A DNA stretch of 14,242 bases from Deltaproteobacteria bacterium (GTDB taxonomy: Bacteria; Desulfobacterota; Desulfobacteria; Desulfobacterales; JAFDDL01). The notes beneath the pieces were generated by a model. That model was not told the DNA's origin. It searched no databases and saw only the letters and a program-made list of their open reading frames with translations. Both the position numbers and the translations under genes were made by a program. Location: the NCBI GenBank assembly GCA_019310865.1, contig JAFDDL010000091.1:1-14242 (forward strand), written 5' to 3'. How positions within the stretch are numbered: the stretch's first letter is position 1; each line of letters begins with the position of its first letter. This document shows, piece after piece, positions 1 to 7,838 of this stretch.

Positions 1-45
1 ATGTGTGTCGATGCATGCCCCGTTTGCGCAATTACGACCATATAA
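1..45 (+). CDS. C-terminal end of a 4Fe-4S ferredoxin-type protein (partial)
   Basis: The frame open from base 1 reads MCVDACPVCAITTI and then stops. The C-x3-C-P spacing (C2, C6, P7), followed by Val-x-Ala-Ile, is the usual end of the CxxCxxCxxxCP motif of bacterial ferredoxins, so this is probably the last cluster motif of a gene that begins left of the window. The gene ends 66 bp before the first thiolase, on the same strand, and could be the previous member of the same operon. A ferredoxin next to CoA-ester genes would fit an electron-transfer role, but only 14 residues are visible. The ATG at base 1 may just be an internal Met codon. Confidence 0.45.
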   Translation: MCVDACPVCAITTI

Positions 46-111
46 CTTGGTATGAATCAGTATTACCGGCACGAAGAGCGTTCGGAAAACAAATAGGAAA
101 GGACCCGACAA

Positions 112-1314
112 ATGCGCGATGTTGCTGTAATCGGCGTTTCAATGACGAAATTTGGAAAGTTTTTGGATAAGGGCATCAAGGATCTCGTTCGTGAAGCCGT
201 TGAAGGCGCACTTCAGGACGCGGATATGGATAAGAATGCCATCGAAGCGGCATTCGTGGGAAACGGCGTCGCCGGTATAATGACCGGCCAGGAAATGATA
301 CGCGGTCAGGTGACCTTGAATCCCATGGGCATCCAGGGAATCCCCGTTTACAACCTTGAAAGCGCATGCGCCAGCTCCTCGTCTGCATTTAATCTGGCAT
401 GGACATCTGTTGCCGCCGGAGTTCATGACTGTGCTTTAGTGGTCGGTTTTGAAAAACTTTATCATAAAGACAAAAGAAAACCTTTTCAGGCCCTTGAAAC
501 GGCTATTGACGTGGAGGATGGTATCGCCCATCTGAAGGAGATCGTTCAGGAAGGCAGCGGAGAAAATAGAAGTGTTTTCATGGATGTATATGCCCATTAC
601 ACCAAGCGAAATATGAAAAAATTCGGCCTGACCCAGGAAGATTTTGCCAGGTTATCGGTAAAATCCCATAAAAACGGATCGCTGAATCCGCTGGCGCAAT
701 ATCAAAAGCCGGTAACAATCGAAGAGGTTCTCCAATCCGGGGATGTGGTCTATCCGCTTACCCGGATGATGTGCGCGCCTATTGGTGACGGGGCCGCGGC
801 AGCTATTTTATGCGCTGGGTCCAAAGCCGCACAGCACACCATCAAACCCATCTGGGTGGCTGCCTCCGTGATGGGAAGCGGTATAACAAACACGGATCCG
901 GATGACAATATAACCGTTCGCCTGGCACCGAAAGTGTATGATAAAGCAGAAATTGGCTCGGAAGATATCGATGTTATTGAAGTCCATGACGCTACGACGC
1001 CTTCTGAAATCATCGACCTGATTGATCTTGGCTTATGCCCCGGTGACGAAGCGAAGAAATGGATAAATGAGGGTTATCTCGAGCTTGATGGCAAGCTGCC
1101 CACAAATCCATCCGGTGGTCTGGTTTCAAAGGGGCATCCTGTGGGGGCAACGGGGTGCGGAATGATTTATGAGATCGTCAAGCAACTGAGAGGTGAGGCC
1201 GGAAAGCGACAGGTCAAAAATCCCAAGATCGGCATGACCATGAATGGAGGCGGTGTTCTGGTTACGGATACTATGGATACGGCTACAATGTCTTTAAACA
1301 TTTTCAAGCGATGA
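112..1314 (+). CDS. Thiolase-like protein (SCP2/acetyl-CoA acetyltransferase type)
   Basis: This 400-residue protein has the size and layout of SCP2-type thiolases, which cleave or form 3-oxoacyl-CoA in the cytoplasm. The nucleophile motif ESACASSSS places Cys86 where family members carry the acyl-enzyme cysteine. The GHP-x-GATG motif with its catalytic His is present near residue 342. Two other positions are unusual. The HDCF block of SCP2-thiolases reads HDAT near residue 292, so its Cys is lost. The final Cys-x-Gly block reads MNGGG near residue 378, with Asn in place of Cys. Claisen chemistry may therefore be altered, and a retro-Claisen or aldolase-like role on an unusual CoA ester is possible. 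The start has a good ribosome site (AGGAAAGGA, about 8 bp before ATG). It heads a + strand run with an acyl-CoA ligase, a MoaD-like protein, a second thiolase-like protein and a DUF35 protein. The substrate is unknown. Confidence 0.85.
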   Translation: MRDVAVIGVSMTKFGKFLDKGIKDLVREAVEGALQDADMDKNAIEAAFVGNGVAGIMTGQEMIRGQVTLNPMGIQGIPVYNLESACASSSSAFNLAWTSVAAGVHDCALVVGFEKLYHKDKRKPFQALETAIDVEDGIAHLKEIVQEGSGENRSVFMDVYAHYTKRNMKKFGLTQEDFARLSVKSHKNGSLNPLAQYQKPVTIEEVLQSGDVVYPLTRMMCAPIGDGAAAAILCAGSKAAQHTIKPIWVAASVMGSGITNTDPDDNITVRLAPKVYDKAEIGSEDIDVIEVHDATTPSEIIDLIDLGLCPGDEAKKWINEGYLELDGKLPTNPSGGLVSKGHPVGATGCGMIYEIVKQLRGEAGKRQVKNPKIGMTMNGGGVLVTDTMDTATMSLNIFKR

Positions 1315-1390
1315 GCGGCTATAAAAACGTCTCGGCTTTACCTGTTGCTGCACTCGCATCAGATGCCATCGTTTCAATGGGAGGTAAAAA

Positions 1391-2764
1391 ATGGAAAGCG
1401 CCAGGAAAAAGTACTTTAACATGGAAATAGAGCCTTTGTTGAACACACCCCAAATGCGGGAGATCCAGAAAAAGAAGCTGCAGCCGACGCTACAGTTCTT
1501 ATACGACAAGGTTCCGTTTGACCGTGAGCGGATGGACAAGGCCGGAATTAAACCGAAGGACATTGGCTCTTTTGAAGATTTAGCCAAGGCGCTCCCGATT
1601 TGCGGACAGGCGGATTTCAGGAGGATTTTCGAACAATTCGAAAACGATATGTTTAAGTCCTACGATTATCTTTTCGGTGAAGAAAGGATGCAGGATATGC
1701 ACCTGCTAACCACCACATCAGGCACAACGGGGGTTCCAACCCCGTATCCGGTATTTAACAAGGCCACCGAAACAATGAGTGAATTAGGCGGCCGTTTGGG
1801 CTGGCGCTGCAATTTTCGGCCGGGTGATCGTTTGGCGATAGGTTTCGGCTTGAGCATGCATGCTGCCGGTGTTCCGATGATATATTTTCATAAACGGATA
1901 AAGGGGTTGACGATTGTTCCCATTGGTGCCGAGGCGGGCACGGAGCGGATGCTCAATTTAATAAAGCTATTTAAAGCCAATATCTTGACCTGCACCCCTT
2001 CATTGGCCCAGTACCTGATCGAGCGGGCACCCGAAGTGCTGGGAGAACCGGTCAAGAGCCTCGGAATTAAGACCCTCTCATGCGGCGCGGAACCCGGGGC
2101 CGGGATCCCGGAAGTGCGCAACCGGCTGGAGCGTGAGTTTGGGGCAGAGGTTTATGATGGTGGGGGCGGTTACGGTGTTTCCTGCAACCACCCGGTTTAT
2201 CAGGGGATGCACTGGGTGGCGGATGATTTTTGCTATTATGAGCTGGTAGATCCGGAGACCCACGAACCGGTGCCCATGGAGCATGGGGCCACTGGGCTGG
2301 CCGTGTTTACCCCCATAGAACCCGAGTCAACTATCTATTTTCATAACCTGCGTTTTACATTGAACGATATCCACCAGGTGTTTACCGAACCCTGCCCCTG
2401 CGGGTAGAGCGGGTTTCGGTACAAAATAGTGGGCCGCGGTGATGACATGCTGAAGGTCAAGGGGGTGCCGGTTTATCCAGCCGCCATTCAGGGAGTGATC
2501 AACGGCTTTTTTCCGCGGGTAACCGGGTCGTTTCGCGTCGTACTGGAAGTGCCGCCGCCGCGGGTTATCCCACCACTGAAGCTTAAAGTGGAATACGGCG
2601 ACGAAGTCCAGGAAGGTGATCTTCCGGCACTGGAAAAAGAGATTGTGGATAAGATGCACGTGGTCAACAAAATACGGCCGGAGATCACCTGGATCAAGCC
2701 CAATACTCTGGAGCGGGCGGTGAAGAAGACCCAGCTTTTGGAGAAAGCATACGAGAAGAAATAA
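1391..2764 (+). pseudogene. Phenylacetate-CoA ligase-like (PaaK family) acyl-CoA ligase with an in-frame amber codon
   Basis: The two open frames 1391-2404 and 2408-2764 are in the same phase and together make one 457-residue PaaK-type AMP-forming CoA ligase, close to the usual 430-450. Such enzymes activate aromatic or other carboxylic acids with ATP and CoA. The N-terminal part shows the ATP loop TTTSGTTGVP (residues 107-116), an AEPGAGIP adenylation motif and the CPCG cysteines typical of the family. The second part shows GRGDDMLKVKG, the hinge before the C-terminal lid, and a lysine-rich end. A TAG at 2405-2407 falls between CPCG and SGFR, where relatives usually have Arg. No other stop or frameshift is visible. 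This may be a recent nonsense mutation, a sequencing error, or a read-through or recoded amber. A GTG at 2429 could restart translation but has no clear ribosome site. The main start has GGGAGGT 5 bp upstream. The 76-bp gap from the thiolase shows no other signal. Confidence 0.8.
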
Positions 2765-2777
2765 AAACAGGGGTTTC

Positions 2778-3017
2778 ATGAAGATTTATATAAACTTAAT
2801 CGGCCACCTTAACAAATATATGCCTTCAATAGTTACCGGAAAAAACGCCCCTTTGCAGGTGAAGGATGGATGTACGGTGAAAGAACTGGTGGCAGAATTG
2901 GGGATTCCGATAGACTTGCCGAAGATTATCTCGGTTAACGAAACGCTGGTCAAAAGTGATCATGTAATAAAGGATGCCGATCAGGTAAAGATCATCCCGC
3001 CTGTCGGTGGCGGGTAA
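2778..3017 (+). CDS. MoaD/ThiS-family sulfur carrier-like protein
   Basis: This is a 79-residue protein with a ubiquitin-like beta-grasp pattern: MKIYINLIG strand, TVKELVAELGIP helix, IISVNETLVKSDHVIKDADQVKIIPPV strands, and a C-terminal GGG. The exposed C-terminal Gly-Gly is the residue pair adenylated by MoeB/ThiF enzymes and loaded with sulfur as a thiocarboxylate in molybdopterin, thiamine and other sulfur pathways. It starts 13 bp after the ligase stop with AGGGG as ribosome site, so it is probably cotranscribed. No MoaE, ThiG or E1-like enzyme is nearby. It may serve the molybdopterin cofactor of the enzyme encoded at 5442-7838, a tungsten or molybdenum enzyme elsewhere, or a dedicated sulfur transfer step in this pathway. 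The family call is firm and the role is inference. Confidence 0.75.
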   Translation: MKIYINLIGHLNKYMPSIVTGKNAPLQVKDGCTVKELVAELGIPIDLPKIISVNETLVKSDHVIKDADQVKIIPPVGGG

Positions 3018-3018
3018 T

Positions 3019-3168
3019 ATCATTGAAAAAGGAGATGAATATGAAAGATCATGACGTTGTTATTGCCGGCTAAAAGCCCAATACTCTTAATTTAACTGCA
3101 AATAATTTGCATAACTAATCATTGAAAAAGGAGATGAATATGAAAGATCATGACATTGTTATTGCCGG
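3019..3168 (+). repeat. 51-bp direct duplication of the thiolase start region
   Basis: Bases 3019-3069 and 3118-3168 are identical at 50 of 51 positions, offset by 99 bp (G at 3056, A at 3155). Both copies carry the ribosome site AAAAAGGAG and the start MKDHD. In the left copy the frame reads MKDHDVVIAG and stops at TAA 3071-3073. In the right copy it continues into the full thiolase-like gene. The 48 bp between the copies are AT-rich and non-coding, apart from a 14-bp match (3074-3087) to the ligase gene at 2696-2709. The most likely origin is a deleted paralogue or a recombination scar. A leader peptide is a less likely alternative. Confidence 0.9.
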
Positions 3169-4327
3169 TGTCGGCATGACCTCTTGGGGAAAGTATCCCG
3201 GTAAGACGGCTTTTGACTTAGGTGTTGACGCCATATTTGCCGCCCTTGATAATGCAAGCTTAAAATGGCCTGACATCAAAGGATTGGCATGTAGTCAAGC
3301 AATTTATGAAGGCACGCAAGGGCTGCTAGCCGCAAATCTCTTTAGCAGCAGAATGGGGGATACGGGAATCCCCGCGCAAAATATAATGAATGGTTGCGCG
3401 GTTGGGGGATCCACCTTACGCGCTGCTGTCTCCATGCTGTTAACCGGTGAGTGCGATATCACGATGGCTTTGGGAGCGGAAGTTTCTCCGGAAGGTTTTT
3501 TCCCAGGTCCGGAATCCGGTCCGGAAGATATGGACAGCCGGAGATGGAAAATGGTCGGGATTTCGAATCCGGGCTATTGGGGGCTGGAATGCAGGCGCCG
3601 AATGGTAGAAAACGGCACAACTGAAGAACATTTGGCCATGGCAAAAGTGGCTGCGAGCAAGCATGGCGTATTCAATCCAAGGGCACGGTATCAAAAGGAA
3701 TATACCGTTGAAGAGGTTTTACAGTCGCCCATGGTATGCGACCCTTTGAGACTGTTTGAAATTTGTGCCACCAGCGATGGCGCGGCGGCAGTCATTGTCA
3801 CAACTCAAAAAACCGCGAAAAAACTTGGCATCAAAAACCCCATCAAACTTTTAGGGGTTTCGTTGTCAACACCCAAGCATGGAGACCCGACTCTACGGCC
3901 GGTTTGCCTATCATCAAGCGCAAACAGCACGATTAATGCTTTGCCGGACGTTGAAAATGCCGCAAAGAAAGCATACGAGATGTCTGGCGTGGGGCCGGAG
4001 GATATAGACTTCATAGAAGTCCCTGACAACAGTTCCTGGCACTACTTGACATATCCCGAAATAATGGGATTTTATAAACCTGGAGATATGGACAGAGCCC
4101 TCATGGATGGTGAGACGGTTTTGGGCGGCAAATTGCCTATTTGTCCCAGTGGCGGTGCCAGCTCATTGGGTGAATGCATTGGCTCGCAAGGTTTGTTCCA
4201 GGTTGTGGAACTTGTCGAGCAGTTGCGGGGACAATCAGGTCCCAGGCAGGTGGCCAATGCCAGGACCGGGATGTCCATTGCTTACGGTGTTCACGGACAG
4301 ACGGCAGCCGTGGTTTGTCAAAAATAG
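3140..4327 (+). CDS. Divergent thiolase-like protein lacking the usual His and second Cys
   Basis: The start at 3140 is chosen because AAGGAG lies 6 bp upstream; the frame also opens at a TTG at 3122, which sits on the ribosome site itself. The 395-residue product has the thiolase fold pattern: an N-terminal VIAGVGMTSWGK, Cys86 in NGCAVGG at the nucleophile position, ATSDGAAAVIV near 210-220 and PSGGASSLGE near 336-345. The other catalytic blocks are replaced. The HDCF equivalent reads PDNS (295-298), the GHP equivalent reads GEC (344-346) with no His, and the final block is YGVHG (382-386). With a DUF35 protein directly downstream, it resembles the thiolase-like subunits of BbsAB or Ltp2-ChsH2, which need a DUF35 partner. 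It may act as an aldolase or retro-Claisen enzyme, or be a non-catalytic partner of the first thiolase. Substrate unknown. Confidence 0.8.
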   Translation: MKDHDIVIAGVGMTSWGKYPGKTAFDLGVDAIFAALDNASLKWPDIKGLACSQAIYEGTQGLLAANLFSSRMGDTGIPAQNIMNGCAVGGSTLRAAVSMLLTGECDITMALGAEVSPEGFFPGPESGPEDMDSRRWKMVGISNPGYWGLECRRRMVENGTTEEHLAMAKVAASKHGVFNPRARYQKEYTVEEVLQSPMVCDPLRLFEICATSDGAAAVIVTTQKTAKKLGIKNPIKLLGVSLSTPKHGDPTLRPVCLSSSANSTINALPDVENAAKKAYEMSGVGPEDIDFIEVPDNSSWHYLTYPEIMGFYKPGDMDRALMDGETVLGGKLPICPSGGASSLGECIGSQGLFQVVELVEQLRGQSGPRQVANARTGMSIAYGVHGQTAAVVCQK

Positions 4328-4370
4328 AATCGAAAACAAGTCATATATATAACATATAAGGAGATTACCC

Positions 4371-4802
4371 ATGCAAGAGACAATACAGCAGGCCCCCATC
4401 ATCGATGGTCTGTTCACATGGCCTTCAGAATCCCCACGCCTGATTGCCGGAAGGTGTAAAACCTGTAAAAATGTTTTCTTCCCTTTGGATGGGCCAGTAG
4501 AACACCATCCCGACTGTGAGAATCACGATGTTGAAAAGATCACACTGAGTGACAAAGGAACGCTTTACAGCTATACTACACATTACTACCAGCCGCCTGT
4601 ACCTTTCAGAATGGACCCATTTGAGCCGTTCGCCGTAGGTGCCGTGGAAATTGATAAAGAGTTGTATGTGTTGGGGATCATTACCGGTGTTGCGCTTGAT
4701 GATATAAAAATCGGATCGGCAATGGAATTGACCACCGGCAAACTGTATGAAGAAGACGGTACGGAATACATCACCTGGAAATGGCAACCGGCTGCTGGCT
4801 AA
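4371..4802 (+). CDS. DUF35 zinc-ribbon/OB-fold protein, thiolase partner
   Basis: This 143-residue protein matches the DUF35 layout: an N-terminal helix, a rubredoxin-like zinc ribbon, then an OB-fold. The ribbon has C29 and C32 (CKTC), then C49 and H52 (CENH), so the fourth zinc ligand would be His instead of the usual Cys. The OB part includes GTLYSYTTHYYQPPVPF and FAVGAVEIDKELYVLG. Family members bind thiolase-like proteins and can help hold the CoA part of the substrate, as with BbsA and ChsH2. It follows the divergent thiolase by 43 bp and has AAGGAG 8 bp before its ATG, which supports a protein pair. It is the last gene of the + strand run, ahead of a strong hairpin. Confidence 0.85.
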   Translation: MQETIQQAPIIDGLFTWPSESPRLIAGRCKTCKNVFFPLDGPVEHHPDCENHDVEKITLSDKGTLYSYTTHYYQPPVPFRMDPFEPFAVGAVEIDKELYVLGIITGVALDDIKIGSAMELTTGKLYEEDGTEYITWKWQPAAG

Positions 4803-4816
4803 AGTAAGATTTTCCT

Positions 4817-4839
4817 CCCTCCCCCTTGGTGGGGGAGGG
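4817..4839. terminator. GC-rich hairpin between convergent genes
   Basis: A perfect 9-bp stem (CCCTCCCCC / GGGGGAGGG) encloses a TTGGT loop, 15 bp after the DUF35 stop and 18 bp before the stop of the opposing gene. Its place between convergent operons suggests a two-way transcription stop. No run of T follows the stem on either strand, so it is not a textbook intrinsic terminator. It could also be a dispersed repeat. Confidence 0.55.
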
Positions 4840-4856
4840 CCGGGAATGGACATTGG

Positions 4857-5345
4857 CTATATCTCGTATTCAACCTTAGTCCCATTATCAGAAATGACAT
4901 TTACGCGGGAAAAAAGCCATTTTCCGTTGACCTTCACCATTTCGCTTTTGTAAACACCCTGTGTCGCGTGGAAAGGCACAACGCCACCGTACGGGGTCTT
5001 GGTAGGATCATCCGGGTTTGACATAACATCAAGCAAGTAGTAACGGGCCTTCGCTTTGCCACCGCCTAGCGAGTCGATGACGATGTTCGTTAGCCTGTGC
5101 CTGATCTGGATCTTGGTTTTGGCAAACACCTGCTGCATATATTGGCAAAAAGCCCTCACGGTCTCGCGTCCTTTTATAGACTTTCCGATAAATATGTTAC
5201 TTTCAAAAATGCCGTCTTCGGTGAAAAGGTTCACAAATCCTTCAACGTCGCCCTCATCGAATGTCCAGGCGTAACGCGCGATAAGCTCGTGTATTGCCAA
5301 CCGGTCAGTAGCTTCCTTTAATTCCTGAATCTCTTGTGCTTCCAT
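4857..5345 (-). CDS. SnoaL/NTF2-like domain protein
   Basis: The 162-residue product has the pattern of the SnoaL_4/NTF2-like fold: a first helix LAIHELIARYAWTFDEGD, then LFTEDGIFES, a central helix, and beta strands ending in GKWLFSRVNVIS. Members are cone-shaped proteins that act as cyclases, isomerases or dehydratases on hydrophobic ring substrates, or as ring-hydroxylating dioxygenase small subunits. No dioxygenase alpha subunit is visible, so an isomerase, hydratase or binding role is more likely. GGAGG lies 8 bp before the ATG. It is the last gene of the - strand run, 96 bp after the molybdopterin enzyme, and faces the DUF35 gene across a hairpin. Confidence 0.75.
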   Translation of the reverse strand: MEAQEIQELKEATDRLAIHELIARYAWTFDEGDVEGFVNLFTEDGIFESNIFIGKSIKGRETVRAFCQYMQQVFAKTKIQIRHRLTNIVIDSLGGGKAKARYYLLDVMSNPDDPTKTPYGGVVPFHATQGVYKSEMVKVNGKWLFSRVNVISDNGTKVEYEI

Positions 5346-5441
5346 GATAGACCTCCATCTCTCAAACCAATAATGTTAACGATTAACGAATAACCCTGAA
5401 TCGGGCACTGTATTAATACTAATCTAAATCCGCCACTTCTG

Positions 5442-7838
5442 TCAGCCCACCGATTTTTTCACCTCACACAGGCAATCAAAAAGGGTATCCGGCGAATAAC
5501 TGAAAATGTTTTCATTTTCATGCTGCGCCATTGCGGGTACAGCTGCCCGTTCAGTCACCATCGACCAAAAGATTTCCCTGGCCGCATCCCTTGTCTCCGG
5601 ACTTGCAAGCGGTAAGATCAAGTTAGCCAGGTGGCCTTCAATAAATTGTTTTGGCCACCAACCGTGAGGAATTCGAACCACGCCGGGCGGTAAGGCGCCG
5701 CTTATCGTCGCCTTGATCTTACAGTTGCCCCTATCGTTGTAAACAAGTACAATGTCACCCTCACTTATACCGCGTTTTTCAGCATCCCGGGCGTTGATGC
5801 CAATATAAGGCTCTGTCCTGTATTTTTTCAGTGTCTGGGGATCGTTGGCGAACTGGGTATGCATAAAATACTTGTTGTTGGCCGTATTGAACACCAATGG
5901 GTACTTTTGCGCCAGAGCCGACCGGGGACTCTCTAGCTGCTCACGATAGACAGGCAGGGCGTCTCCCACAGGAGTCAACTCCTCACAGTAAAGCTCTACT
6001 CGGCCTGAAGCGGTTAAAAATTTCTTATCCAGAAAAGGATGACGAATCTGTTCAGGCACATTTGGCCGAATCATTCTCTCCTTTTTCAATCGATCCAATG
6101 TCAAAGGTGGCTTTATGTCTGCAACTGAAGGATCCTTTGAGTTCAGCCTGAACGCCATCCACTCCTCGATGGTTTTGTCAAAGTACGTCCCTAAGCCGAG
6201 ACGCTTGGCAAGCCCGCTCCAGAAATATATGGGCGGGCGGCACTCATACATGGGTTCAATGGCCTTTTCCAGCAGGACAATATAACCGCCATAACCAACG
6301 TCGATGTCTTCGCGTTCATATACCGTGCAGTCGGGTAACACATAGTCTGCATACTCGGCGGTTGCTGTCATAAAAATGTCATTCACCACGATGAGGTCAA
6401 GCTTGGGAAATACCTGATCAATCCACCTTTGAGGATTGGGAAAGGTATGCAGCAGGTTTGAAGCATAGGTTATCATTGCTTTAATTGGATAAGGATTGCC
6501 GGTGATAATTCCCTGGAAGGCTTGTAATAAGGGGATCGATCGGGCACGGGTCTTTGTGGGATACATGATGGGTTCGTCATTGAATTTGAGTTGCGGTGCA
6601 TTCAACCGCGAAATGGTTGCTCTCCCATTGATGGGTCCGCCGCCCACCACGCCGATATTGCCGGTTAATGCTCCTAGCACCGTCATCGCACGATAGGCAT
6701 TGCCGCTGTTTTTGTAACGCAGTCCGAAACCCGGCAAAATGGCTGCCGGTTTCGCTGATGCGTACTCCCTGGCCAGCTGCGTTACGGTTTCAGAAGAAAC
6801 ACCGGTTACCGCTTCTACATTTTCAGGCGCATGACGCGAGGCCAAATCAGCCAGCAACTGAAATACCGGTTTGCACGCAATCCCCCCAGGCTTAAAGGTG
6901 CCCGATAAGGCCGGTGTGAATTGCGTAACGTCATTATTTTTTGGTGCGACAGCCTGGGGTTGATCGCCTTCCATATCCCAAACGACATATTTATCAGGGC
7001 TTCCGCTCGGCACGATATCATTCTCCCGAAGAAACCGGCCGTTATCCGTCCGCACAAGGAAGGGTCCATTGGTATATCGGGTAACATATTCCTCATCGTA
7101 GCGTTTTTCATTGATGATAACACCCACCATGGTCAGGGCTAAAACACCATCACTGCCGGCTTTCACCGGTATCCACCAATCCGCCATCTTGGCTGTTGGG
7201 TCCTCAATCAAGCCGATGTCAACCAGCTTGGCTCCGTTTCGGCGCGCTTTGTCAATATATTTTATATACCGAGGCCCCATCTCAGCCGGATTGCCGCCCC
7301 AGACAATCATGTATTTGGTATTGCCTTCGACAAGGGTCCGTGGGTCCGCATACGACCCCCATATCGTGCCGAAACTGATATAATTCGAAAAAAGGGGATT
7401 TGAATCCACTCCGATCCCCCGGTCCAGGTTCGTGGACTGCAAAAGATGTTGCAGCCGGAATCCCAGCATGAGTTGAATCCCACCTGCCGGAACCGCGCTG
7501 TTAAACAACGGCAACATGGCAACCGATTCGGGTTGATAATCCTCCCGGATCTTTTTTATCTTGGCGGCAATTTCATCCAATGCCTGCTTCCAACTTATCC
7601 GCGCCCACTTGCCCGCACCTCTTTTGCCGATCCGTTTCAATGGATATTTCAGTCTGTCGGGGTGATAGGGCAGACGAACGCCCGCCAACCCCTTCGGGCA
7701 AATGGTATCCTTTGCGCCATTCGGATAAATAGCGCCTTTGGTTTTAACAATTTTCCCATCTTTCACAGACGTTAAATGAATGCACCCAGTGTGGTCACCC
7801 GCCCCCGGGCAAATATTTAGACTCGTAGATTCACTCAT
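5442..7838 (-). CDS. Molybdopterin oxidoreductase, DMSO reductase family, cytoplasmic
   Basis: The 798-residue protein has the order of the DMSO-reductase family: N-terminal iron-sulfur motif, molybdopterin domains (YMIVWGGNPAEMGPRY, PGFGLRYKNSGNAYRAM, TGNIGVVGGGP, MTATAEYADYVLPDCTVYERED), and a C-terminal dinucleotide-binding domain (NARDAEKRGISEGDIVLVYNDRG, PHGWWP). It starts without a twin-arginine or Sec signal and has no neighbouring FeS or membrane subunit, as in acetylene hydratase or pyrogallol transhydroxylase, which work in the cytoplasm. The N-terminal cluster motif is odd: C10, C19 and C47 are present, but the second cysteine of the usual CxxCxxxC is replaced, with D15 or H16 in that area. 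The reaction is unknown; hydroxyl transfer, hydration or reduction are all possible. AGGGAG lies about 11 bp before the ATG. It is probably transcribed with the nitroreductase upstream and the SnoaL-like gene downstream. Confidence 0.88.
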   Translation of the reverse strand: MSESTSLNICPGAGDHTGCIHLTSVKDGKIVKTKGAIYPNGAKDTICPKGLAGVRLPYHPDRLKYPLKRIGKRGAGKWARISWKQALDEIAAKIKKIREDYQPESVAMLPLFNSAVPAGGIQLMLGFRLQHLLQSTNLDRGIGVDSNPLFSNYISFGTIWGSYADPRTLVEGNTKYMIVWGGNPAEMGPRYIKYIDKARRNGAKLVDIGLIEDPTAKMADWWIPVKAGSDGVLALTMVGVIINEKRYDEEYVTRYTNGPFLVRTDNGRFLRENDIVPSGSPDKYVVWDMEGDQPQAVAPKNNDVTQFTPALSGTFKPGGIACKPVFQLLADLASRHAPENVEAVTGVSSETVTQLAREYASAKPAAILPGFGLRYKNSGNAYRAMTVLGALTGNIGVVGGGPINGRATISRLNAPQLKFNDEPIMYPTKTRARSIPLLQAFQGIITGNPYPIKAMITYASNLLHTFPNPQRWIDQVFPKLDLIVVNDIFMTATAEYADYVLPDCTVYEREDIDVGYGGYIVLLEKAIEPMYECRPPIYFWSGLAKRLGLGTYFDKTIEEWMAFRLNSKDPSVADIKPPLTLDRLKKERMIRPNVPEQIRHPFLDKKFLTASGRVELYCEELTPVGDALPVYREQLESPRSALAQKYPLVFNTANNKYFMHTQFANDPQTLKKYRTEPYIGINARDAEKRGISEGDIVLVYNDRGNCKIKATISGALPPGVVRIPHGWWPKQFIEGHLANLILPLASPETRDAAREIFWSMVTERAAVPAMAQHENENIFSYSPDTLFDCLCEVKKSVG

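Noticed and set aside
4425..4853. Long - strand open frame opposite the DUF35 gene
   Set aside because: It has no family resemblance and no ribosome site, and it is the shadow of a well-supported + strand gene.
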